NCBI GenBank assembly: GCA_013203545.1 | Contig: JABMQA010001386.1 | Span: 1-5,419 of the forward strand | DNA: 5,419 nt | Reading direction: 5' to 3' | From: Bacteroidota bacterium | Lineage (GTDB): Bacteria > Bacteroidota > Bacteroidia > Bacteroidales > 4484-276 | Position numbers and translations under genes: made by a program | Notes under the pieces: model-generated | What the model saw: the letters and a program-made list of their open reading frames with translations, nothing else | Told to the model about the DNA's origin: nothing | Database searches by the model: none | Shown: one piece after another, positions 1-5,419 of the stretch | Layout of the letters: each line of letters opens with the position of its first letter | Numbering within the stretch: the first letter of the stretch is position 1

Positions 1-869
1 CACTTGACCCGCGTCCAAAATTTCTGCATTACAAACCTCAAATTGCGCTGATAACCGGCATTGCATGGGATCACATCAATGTTTTCAAAACAGAAGAAAT
101 TTACATCGATCAGTTTAGGCAGTTTTTGGAGGTGATTGAACATGGAGGTGATCTGGTATCTTGCAACACCGACGAATTATTGAAACAGGTTATTGCAAAA
201 GGCCCCTACAAAATCCATAAAACGGAATATGGCATCCCTGAGTTTATGGTAAAAGATGGTATTGCATATTTGCTGCGAAACGGTAATAAAATCCCTCTTG
301 GAATTTTTGGCAACCACAACCTGGTGAACCTGAACGGTGCCATGACCGTTTGTAGAAAACTGGGTATTGAGGAAGAACAATTCATCGAAGCCATCCGGAC
401 TTTTACCGGTGCCGGGAAGAGGCTGGAACTGTTGGGTGAAAATGAAAACACATCCGTTTTTAAAGATTTTGCCCATGCGCCTTCAAAGGTCAGGGCCAGT
501 GTGGATGCTGTGAAGCAGAGAAACCCTGAGCGGGATCTGGTGGCCATCCTTGAGTTGCACACCTACAGTAGCCTTAGCAAGCATTTCCTGCCCCATTACC
601 GGGAACACAAGTCACTGGAATCAGCAGATATGCCTGTGGTTTATTTTAGTCAACATGCCATCAAACTGAAAAAACTGCCCCCTATAGAAAAGGAAGATAT
701 TGAAGCAGCTTTTCAAATACCCGGCCTCCGGGTTTTTACGGATTCTGATCAACTTCGGGATTTTATTTTGAACCAGGGCTGGCATAACAAAAACCTCCTG
801 ATGATGAGTTCCGGGAATTTTGGCGGGATTGACCTGAATGAAATCACTGAAGGTATTTGCAATAAGTGA
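1..869 (+). CDS. mpl: UDP-N-acetylmuramate:L-alanyl-gamma-D-glutamyl-meso-diaminopimelate ligase (Mpl-type Mur ligase), C-terminal part
   Basis: This is the last 288 residues of a Mur ligase; the first complete codon is at position 3 and the stop is TGA at 867-869. The frame is open to the left edge, so the TTG at 126 is not the start. Motifs, numbered within the fragment: LDPRPKFLHYKP (1-12) and ITGIAWDHINVF (17-28), typical of the Mpl central domain; GNHNLVNLNGA (103-113), the Mur G-x-HN-x-x-N signature; GAGKRLELLG (136-145), the domain junction; DFAHAPSKV (155-163), equivalent to the DFAHHPT/DYGHHP motif of Mpl/MurC; and SSGNFGGI (269-276) near the end. By family knowledge, Mpl attaches recycled L-Ala-gamma-D-Glu-meso-DAP tripeptide to UDP-MurNAc in the cytoplasm, using ATP. 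Family members are about 450-460 residues, so roughly 165 residues, including the GKT ATP-binding loop, lie upstream of the window. A MurC-like annotation is the main alternative; the FGGI end and the LDPRPKFLHYKP stretch favour Mpl. Confidence 0.88.
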   Translation, partial: LDPRPKFLHYKPQIALITGIAWDHINVFKTEEIYIDQFRQFLEVIEHGGDLVSCNTDELLKQVIAKGPYKIHKTEYGIPEFMVKDGIAYLLRNGNKIPLGIFGNHNLVNLNGAMTVCRKLGIEEEQFIEAIRTFTGAGKRLELLGENENTSVFKDFAHAPSKVRASVDAVKQRNPERDLVAILELHTYSSLSKHFLPHYREHKSLESADMPVVYFSQHAIKLKKLPPIEKEDIEAAFQIPGLRVFTDSDQLRDFILNQGWHNKNLLMMSSGNFGGIDLNEITEGICNK

Positions 870-895
870 TATTCACCCTGAGTGCCCTCAATTGA

Positions 896-1126
896 TTACT
901 CAATTATTAACTTTTCAAAAATAATTTCATCTTCAGTTATGATCTGTACAATAAAAATTCCTACGGGGTAAGAGCCTACATCAATTATTTGTTGCCGTGT
1001 TGTCACCTGTTTTTTTGAACTCACCACACCCCACTGGGAAATTATTTGGACATCATAACAATCAACTGATTCAGGTTTAAAAATCGTCACCTTTCCGGAG
1101 GCCGGATTGGGAAAAATTCTGAATTC
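896..1126 (-). other. T9SS type A C-terminal sorting domain (encoded segment)
   Basis: The last 76 residues of the large secreted protein begin EFRIFPNPASGKVTI, the FPNP-A-x-x-x-hydrophobic opening of type A sorting domains. They continue through a middle strand (YDVQIIS-x-x-G), the segment IDVGSYPVGIFIVQI (matching the usual L-x-x-G-x-Y-hydrophobic-V pattern), and end with EKLIIE, matching the usual K-hydrophobic-hydrophobic-hydrophobic finish. In studied Bacteroidota this domain is recognised by the T9SS translocon and removed at the cell surface. The position at the extreme C-terminus is exactly as expected. Confidence 0.92.
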
Positions 1127-4100
1127 ATGAGTATTGTCGCTTTCATTTACTCCTACGAGAATATTTACAACTGCCTCATTCGAAGGAGAAGATTCACATT
1201 CACCAAAAACAGCATAAACATGATAGGCATAAGTTCCCGGTTGCAGACAAGAGTCAAGATAATTGAGATTGGTTATAAGATCAACATTTATTAAAAATCC
1301 GTTCCGGTAAATGTTATATCCATCAGGAAAGGGGCCTTCCGGCGGAAGCCAAGATAACATTACATCTATACCGGAAAATGGGTTTGCCAGTGCTGTCAGA
1401 TTTTTTGGTGGATTAGTTGTTGTAACCTCCAGCTTAACCGGCATAAAACCATCAACCCACCATTGATTCCAATCCTCAACATAAAAATACCCTAGATACT
1501 CGCCAACCTGTAATTGCCGGGCATCGATAATAAATTTAATATATTCATCACCACTATTCCATGACCATCGCCCTTTGAATGGGCAAAACCAGGAGTATTG
1601 GGTTGCCGTATCCGATATCCACACCGGATAATCTTCAATCTCTCCGGAACCGTTTTCATCACAGGGGCCAAAGATTTCCTGGTCGGAAACCCTGACCCTT
1701 AACATGGATTGCCCAACTTGTATTTGGTCAGGGATATGAATTACCAGCGGCATCAAATGATGTTCCTGACAACTATAAGAAAAAATCAACTCATCCTCTT
1801 CAAAAACAATATCACGATCCACATCAAGCCAGATTCTTACATAATTTCCCACCGGCATTAAATACATTGTTCCAAAATAGGATTTCCCGGCCGTCAACAC
1901 AATTTGCTCATCATTCATATATGAATAGCCTGAGGCGGAATAACCACCTGTCAGGTTTGCTTCACCAAGTTGAAATTTCTGAATAAAATGCATGGGCCCC
2001 GGATTTGTTATTGGTTTACAATAATTATTTGTAGTGGGGGGGATTGGAACACCTGGCTCCAGAGGGGTACAACTTCTGTAAGAGAACTGAACAAGGCTTG
2101 AGGACGCCTGTGTTGCATTTGGTATTGAGTCGGTAATCACCTCACAGGAATGTAAATTATAATGCAAGGTATCTGTACTATAATAAGGCGGAAATCCAAT
2201 ATTGGGCAGATAGAATAAATTGGGGCCATTTGATTCTCCGGAATCGGTATTTCCTGTAACACTAATATTCATTGATCCTTGCCCCGTAGTGAAGGTATGG
2301 GAACTTTGCCGAATATTTTCGAACATCAATAAACCATTATTGTAAATATTATAACTTGTTGCATCCTGAGAAGGGCACCACTCAATTTTACGCTGTGCAG
2401 CATTATTAAAATAAAAGGCTATTCCAATATCACCCGGAGAATCCGGCAACTCTGAAGCTCCCTCTTCAACTACAACATTATCAATCAGCCATTCAGGGTT
2501 GTTCGCACCTACATTTGATCCCGAGTATTCCCATTTTACCAGTACCAATTCCTTGTTGTCAGCAATGCTGGAAATATCATAAATATATATTTGCGCCGGA
2601 TGTCCTGTCTTCCAGTCCTGAAACAATGCGCCCATTTCCTGCCAATTAAAACCATCGTTACTAACAAGAAGTTTATGAATTGTGCTGTAGTTGTATGCCA
2701 CATAACTCGTAAAAGACAAATGAACATTTTGCGCATCTGAGCAATTCATGGGAGGGGTCACTACAGTGGCTCTCTGACCATCTAATGTTGAATTGATAAC
2801 CACACAACTATCATCAATTTGTGCACCGTTTACCTGAAAATAGGTAGAGAAGAAAATTAAATTATTATTGGACGGGAAGGTTTTACAAAACCAGTTATCA
2901 GGTTTGACCCCTGCATCGAAACCTTCAGAGAATGGAACATTTTCCGGACAGATACCATAATGCAGGAGAAGGACATCGGAATTTTCAGAAGCCTCTTCCT
3001 CATAATAAGCCTTTACATGATATTCCCATATCCCGGGATCAGACATAAGTTCAAAAAAAGAGGTATCGGAAATTGGTCCGGCCAGTAGTTCACCATCCTT
3101 GTAAAGTTCATAATATGTGGGTTCCAATGGTACGTCCGGTGGTGACCAACTAATCTGAACTCCCCCTGGCAAACACAGGTATGTTAAATTCTGAGGTGAA
3201 AAATATGTCATGTCAAAAACCGCACAGGCGCGTGGTGTTGACAGGGTATCTGAAAAGCCCTGAACACAATAGTAAAAACGCCCAATTTGAGTGATCGTAT
3301 CGCAATAGTGCAGCGATTCTGTTCCTTCAGGATTTAGCAGGGTGTTATCGCGAAAAACAAAATAGGTCAGGCCGCTACTCCATCCAACCGGATGCTGCCA
3401 TGTCATTTCGTTACAGACACCGGAACATTCTACAGAAAATTCCGGAATAGATGGCAACTCGTCTTTCGTTATAATAACAGTATAATCCTCAATCTCGCCA
3501 TAAACACAACCACTGTTTCCATAACATGAAGGATCCATCTGATAGCAAGCAACAATCCGAAGTAATTTCACACCCGGGGTAGCAGTTGGCGGTATTACCA
3601 AAGTTGCATCGCTTAAATTGAGTGAAAGGGGATAATTATTGATAAGAAGCTCATCTTCTGCGTACATATCGCAATTTTCATCCAAATCAATGTATAGGTC
3701 GGCAAAGTTATTTTGAAAACCCGTTGCCCATGACACAGTATAAGATTGTCCGGCAGAAAGAAAGCAAACCTTATCAGTGAAATTCGAATATCCATCATTT
3801 CCACAACCATTGCCGGGGTTTTGTATCTCAGCAAGGAAAAAATCAGTAAAGCCATCCCCATCCTGACAATTAAATGAATACAAGGAGCAATATTGACAGC
3901 CAACTTCATAAAACATGGTTATTGTCTGTTGGTAACCACCTTCAGCCGTAACTATCATCTGCACAGTAAACTGATTTATCGAATTCGGTGCTAATGTATC
4001 GGATACTGCTGCTGTCCAAACGATCTCAATAAGGTCCATTGGCAACATGGTTCCCAGGAAATGATTCTGTGGAGAATCAATGGCCAGGGCCGGATTTGAA

Positions 4101-4396
4101 CAAGAAATCTGACAAGCCACGCTGTCGATGGCTGAAGTAAAATTGCTTCTGATCTTTCCAACAAATTCTATCGACTCACCGATATTCATCAATCCATTGG
4201 CATTTCCTGTTACAGAATCAATAAAATAGAGATTAAGAAGAAAATTATCTATCAATTCAGTTGAGGGATTCGTTTGCAGATTTTTTTGGCTGCTATTATT
4301 GCACCGTTGTCTGCATTTACCTGAATTAGGACACTGGGAGAAACAATTGTTATGTGCCATGATAACAAATACCAGAACAAATAGTAATTCTTTCAT
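896..4396 (-). CDS. Large secreted modular protein with GEVED, Fn3-like and choice-of-anchor-J domains and a T9SS type A sorting domain
   Basis: The product is 1166 residues from ATG 4396-4394 to TAA 898-896. Domains in order: signal peptide 1-20 (Lys2, hydrophobic LLFVLVFVIMA, likely cut CFS|Q); Cys-rich patch 21-34; Ig-like domain about 49-166 containing GNANGLMNIGE; GEVED domain 168-309; two Fn3-like modules about 315-397 and 400-482; jelly-roll choice-of-anchor-J domain 488-646; Fn3-like module about 649-732; unassigned linker 733-791; second GEVED 792-928; a BACON-like beta module 931-992; Fn3-like module 996-1082 (LSWLPPEG, YNIYRNG); T9SS C-terminal domain 1091-1166. By family knowledge, such proteins cross the inner membrane by Sec and the outer membrane by T9SS, and are anchored on the surface or released. 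No protease, glycosidase or other catalytic motif was seen, so adhesion or binding is an inference only. An in-frame GTG at 4414-4412 gives six more residues; ATG is preferred because it directly begins a normal signal peptide and leaves a normal leader after the predicted promoter. Confidence 0.92.
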   Translation of the reverse strand: MKELLFVLVFVIMAHNNCFSQCPNSGKCRQRCNNSSQKNLQTNPSTELIDNFLLNLYFIDSVTGNANGLMNIGESIEFVGKIRSNFTSAIDSVACQISCSNPALAIDSPQNHFLGTMLPMDLIEIVWTAAVSDTLAPNSINQFTVQMIVTAEGGYQQTITMFYEVGCQYCSLYSFNCQDGDGFTDFFLAEIQNPGNGCGNDGYSNFTDKVCFLSAGQSYTVSWATGFQNNFADLYIDLDENCDMYAEDELLINNYPLSLNLSDATLVIPPTATPGVKLLRIVACYQMDPSCYGNSGCVYGEIEDYTVIITKDELPSIPEFSVECSGVCNEMTWQHPVGWSSGLTYFVFRDNTLLNPEGTESLHYCDTITQIGRFYYCVQGFSDTLSTPRACAVFDMTYFSPQNLTYLCLPGGVQISWSPPDVPLEPTYYELYKDGELLAGPISDTSFFELMSDPGIWEYHVKAYYEEEASENSDVLLLHYGICPENVPFSEGFDAGVKPDNWFCKTFPSNNNLIFFSTYFQVNGAQIDDSCVVINSTLDGQRATVVTPPMNCSDAQNVHLSFTSYVAYNYSTIHKLLVSNDGFNWQEMGALFQDWKTGHPAQIYIYDISSIADNKELVLVKWEYSGSNVGANNPEWLIDNVVVEEGASELPDSPGDIGIAFYFNNAAQRKIEWCPSQDATSYNIYNNGLLMFENIRQSSHTFTTGQGSMNISVTGNTDSGESNGPNLFYLPNIGFPPYYSTDTLHYNLHSCEVITDSIPNATQASSSLVQFSYRSCTPLEPGVPIPPTTNNYCKPITNPGPMHFIQKFQLGEANLTGGYSASGYSYMNDEQIVLTAGKSYFGTMYLMPVGNYVRIWLDVDRDIVFEEDELIFSYSCQEHHLMPLVIHIPDQIQVGQSMLRVRVSDQEIFGPCDENGSGEIEDYPVWISDTATQYSWFCPFKGRWSWNSGDEYIKFIIDARQLQVGEYLGYFYVEDWNQWWVDGFMPVKLEVTTTNPPKNLTALANPFSGIDVMLSWLPPEGPFPDGYNIYRNGFLINVDLITNLNYLDSCLQPGTYAYHVYAVFGECESSPSNEAVVNILVGVNESDNTHEFRIFPNPASGKVTIFKPESVDCYDVQIISQWGVVSSKKQVTTRQQIIDVGSYPVGIFIVQIITEDEIIFEKLIIE
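1421..1606 (-). other. BACON-like beta-sandwich module in the secreted protein
   Basis: Residues 931-992 contain IDARQLQVGEYLGYFYVEDW followed later by MPVKLEV. This resembles the family pattern (F-D-A-x-x-L-x-x-G-x-Y-x-G-x-hydrophobic ... VPV-x-L-x-V) of BACON and related short beta modules in Bacteroidota surface proteins. The stretch is unusually rich in tryptophan (WFCPF, RWSW, DWNQWW). The assignment rests on the short pattern only; it could be another Ig-like fold. Confidence 0.5.
1613..2023 (-). other. Second GEVED domain of the secreted protein
   Basis: Residues 792-928 open with YCKPIT, contain VRIWLDVDRDIVFEEDELIF (acidic DxDxD...EEDE, like a metal-binding loop) and the strand MLRVRVS, and close with GEIEDYPVWI. 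The terminal GEIEDY matches the G-E-V/I-E-D-Y signature that names the GEVED family, common in secreted Bacteroidota proteins. Its molecular role is not established. Confidence 0.85.
2459..2935 (-). other. Choice-of-anchor-J (cleaved-adhesin-like jelly-roll) domain of the secreted protein
   Basis: Residues 488-646 start with PFSEGFD and a nearby P-x-x-W (KPDNW). They include ATVVTPPMNCS, the strand VHLSFTSYVAYN, LLVSNDGFNWQEM, and end with EWLIDNVVVEEG. This is the usual order for the MAM/cleaved-adhesin-like jelly-roll found in T9SS cargo proteins: F-x-E-G-F, then SPPL/TPPM, then S-x-D-G-x-x-W, then W-x-I-D-N/D-V-x-V. Such domains often bind glycans or act as adhesin modules; the ligand here is unknown. 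Confidence 0.78.
3470..3895 (-). other. First GEVED domain of the secreted protein
   Basis: Residues 168-309 open with CQYCSLYS and contain GYSNFTDK and the aromatic-rich YTVSWATGF. They also hold an acidic loop DLDENCDMYAEDELL that looks metal-binding, the strand LLRIVACY, and the closing signature GEIEDYTVII. The architecture matches the second copy at 1613-2023, but sequence identity between the two outside the acidic loop and the GEIEDY end is low, so a recent tandem duplication is unlikely. Several cysteines suggest disulfides outside the cytoplasm. Confidence 0.85.
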
Positions 4397-4427
4397 TTCT
4401 ACATTTTTTACCACTATTAATAGCAGG

Positions 4428-4458
4428 CAAATTTATATATTTCCCATACAAAAACAAA
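4428..4458 (-). promoter_or_regulatory. Predicted Bacteroidota-type promoter of the secreted-protein gene
   Basis: On the minus strand TTTG (4458-4455) is followed, after 19 bp, by TAAATTTG (4435-4428). This is a full match to the Bacteroidota consensus -33 TTTG and -7 TAnnTTTG at normal spacing. Transcription would start near 4421, leaving a leader of about 25 nt to the ATG at 4396. The alternative GTG at 4414 would have only about 7 nt of leader, so this promoter supports the ATG. The leader has no Shine-Dalgarno sequence and is A-rich, as is usual in this phylum. Confidence 0.65.
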
Positions 4459-4475
4459 GCTCACAAGTATAAAAG

Positions 4476-4507
4476 TTTTAAAAATCTGAGGTTTAATTGT
4501 ATTTTTG
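4476..4507 (+). promoter_or_regulatory. Predicted Bacteroidota-type promoter of the Dcp-like peptidase gene
   Basis: TATTTTTG at 4500-4507 fully matches the -7 consensus TAnnTTTG. Twenty bases upstream, TTTT at 4476-4479 (followed by A) is a three-of-four match to the -33 TTTG element. Transcription would start near 4514, giving a leader of about 22 nt to the ATG at 4536. It points away from the promoter at 4428-4458 and does not overlap it; 17 bp separate the two. The region is AT-rich, so a chance match is possible. Confidence 0.5.
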
Positions 4508-4535
4508 CGCATTCAATTTCAAAACTCAAATCAAA

Positions 4536-5419
4536 ATGCTCAGAAATTTGTTATTTACCGCAATTACACTGATAATAATGTCAGCCTGCAACAATCAATC
4601 TACAAAAACTTCAGACGACATGAACCCATTCCTTTCGGAGTATAATACGCCATTTAATGTTCCACCTTTCGAACAGATAGAAACCACTGATTTCCTTCCG
4701 GCAATAAAGGCAGGAATTCAACTACAGCAAGATGAAATAGAAGCTATTGTTGAAAACAGCGATGCGCCCACTTTTGAAAATACCATCGAAGCATTTGATT
4801 ATAGTGGGAATTTACTTAGGGAGGTCAACAATGTTTTTGGCCCCTTGCAATCGGCGCATACCAGTGATGAACTGCAAAAAACCGCAAAGGAAGCATCTCC
4901 GCTGCTATCAGGGCACCGCGATGACATTATGCTGAATGAAAAACTTTTCAAAAGGATCGAAGGTGTTAATGACCTTAAGGTTAACCTTGATCTTACCACG
5001 GAGCAAAAAACTTTACTGGAAAAAACTTACAAACGCTTTGTCCGCAACGGTGCCAACCTTGATGATGTTTCCAAGGAAAAACTTCGTGCCGTCAACAAGG
5101 AGCTGGCCATGCTTTCGCTCCAATTTGATGAAAATCTTTTGGCTGAAACCAACAGTTTTAAACTGGTAATTGAAAATGAAACGGAGCTTGCTGGTCTCCC
5201 GCAAGCAGTCATCAACAGCGCTGCTGAAGTTGCCACAAAAGAAGGCATGGAAGGCAAATGGATCTTCACCCTGCATAAGCCCAGCATGATTCCCTTCCTA
5301 CAATATGCCGACAACCGGGCACTGCGTGAAAAAATATTCACCGCCTACATTATGCGTTGCGACAATGGGGATCAATACGACAACAAGGAGATTGCTTCAC
5401 GTATGGCCCAATTACGCAC
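4536..5419 (+). CDS. dcp: M3-family peptidyl-dipeptidase (Dcp type), lipoprotein, N-terminal part
   Basis: The first 294 residues are present; the frame is open at the right edge. The start ATG at 4536-4538 begins a lipoprotein signal: Arg3, hydrophobic LLFTAITLIIM, then lipobox MSAC with lipidated Cys18. The mature protein continues with NNQSTKTSDD. Family stretches of the M3 helical N-terminal part are visible: NPFLSEYNTPFNVPPFEQI (30-48), APTFENTIEAFD (77-88), LLEKTYKRFVRNGANL (160-175), GKWIFTLHKPS (240-250) and RALREKIFTAY (261-271). By family knowledge, Dcp removes C-terminal dipeptides from short peptides using a zinc bound by HExxH plus a downstream Glu. In a protein of about 680-710 residues that motif lies in the second half, outside this window, so activity cannot be judged here. 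The lipobox suggests attachment to a membrane facing the periplasm. It has its own predicted promoter and is divergent from the secreted-protein gene. Oligopeptidase A is a less likely M3 alternative. Confidence 0.88.
   Translation, partial: MLRNLLFTAITLIIMSACNNQSTKTSDDMNPFLSEYNTPFNVPPFEQIETTDFLPAIKAGIQLQQDEIEAIVENSDAPTFENTIEAFDYSGNLLREVNNVFGPLQSAHTSDELQKTAKEASPLLSGHRDDIMLNEKLFKRIEGVNDLKVNLDLTTEQKTLLEKTYKRFVRNGANLDDVSKEKLRAVNKELAMLSLQFDENLLAETNSFKLVIENETELAGLPQAVINSAAEVATKEGMEGKWIFTLHKPSMIPFLQYADNRALREKIFTAYIMRCDNGDQYDNKEIASRMAQLR

Noticed and set aside
177..562. Minus-strand open frames opposite the Mur ligase gene.
   Set aside because: They lie wholly across a gene with clear conserved motifs and their translations show no family features; shadows.
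126..869. Start of the Mur ligase gene at TTG 126.
   Set aside because: The same frame is open to the left edge and encodes conserved Mpl sequence upstream, so the TTG is internal.
890..905. Inverted repeat AATTGA-TTAC-TCAATT between the convergent genes, overlapping the stop codon of the secreted-protein gene; a possible bidirectional terminator.
   Set aside because: The stem is only 6 bp and AT-rich, and no U-run follows it immediately on either strand (a short CTTTT only appears at 911-915 on the plus strand). Too weak to call.
2536..3909. Short minus-strand frames inside the large secreted-protein gene (2536-2736 and 3613-3909).
   Set aside because: Out-of-frame readings of well-supported GEVED and jelly-roll coding sequence.
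4319..4396. Possible lipobox (HNNC) in the secreted protein's signal peptide.
   Set aside because: Positions -3 to -1 are His-Asn-Asn rather than Leu-x-Ala/Gly, and the C-terminal T9SS signal fits an ordinary signal peptidase I substrate.
896..4396. A toxin, defence or conflict system hidden in the large protein.
   Set aside because: No nuclease, ATPase, protease or metal-site motif was seen; all recognisable parts are extracellular beta modules between signal peptide and sorting domain.
4747..5341. Several short frames on both strands within the peptidase gene.
   Set aside because: The frame from ATG 4536 runs open to the window end and matches M3 peptidases throughout; the others are shadows.

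Overview
The window looks like chromosomal DNA from a Bacteroidota bacterium that carries a type IX secretion system (T9SS). Three independent signs support this. A large secreted protein ends in a T9SS type A sorting domain. Two divergent promoters match the Bacteroidota consensus (TTTG, about 19-20 bp, TAnnTTTG) rather than the E. coli one. Neither start codon visible in the window has a Shine-Dalgarno sequence; both sit behind A-rich leaders. The genus cannot be determined from this sequence.

Layout: (1) 1-869 (+) is the C-terminal 288 residues of an Mpl-type Mur ligase, a peptidoglycan recycling enzyme, cut by the left window edge. (2) 896-4396 (-) is a complete 1166-residue modular secreted protein. 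It has a signal peptide, an Ig-like domain, two GEVED domains, about four fibronectin-III-like modules, a choice-of-anchor-J (jelly-roll) domain and a T9SS C-terminal domain. No catalytic domain was recognised. It converges on the mpl-like gene with only 26 bp between the two stop codons. (3) 4397-4535 is a 139-bp divergent intergenic region holding one promoter per strand. (4) 4536-5419 (+) is the N-terminal 294 residues of an M3-family peptidyl-dipeptidase (Dcp type) with a lipoprotein signal, cut by the right window edge before its zinc site.

The three genes are three separate transcription units: one pair convergent, one pair divergent. Nothing shows that they form a pathway. Mpl acts in the cytoplasm on cell-wall tripeptide, the Dcp-like lipoprotein would act on peptides outside the inner membrane, and the large protein would be exported to the cell surface or medium. 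Co-regulation of the divergent pair is possible but unproven. No RNA gene, mobile element, CRISPR array or insertion sequence was seen. The large T9SS cargo protein is the least explained item; the rest is ordinary housekeeping content.
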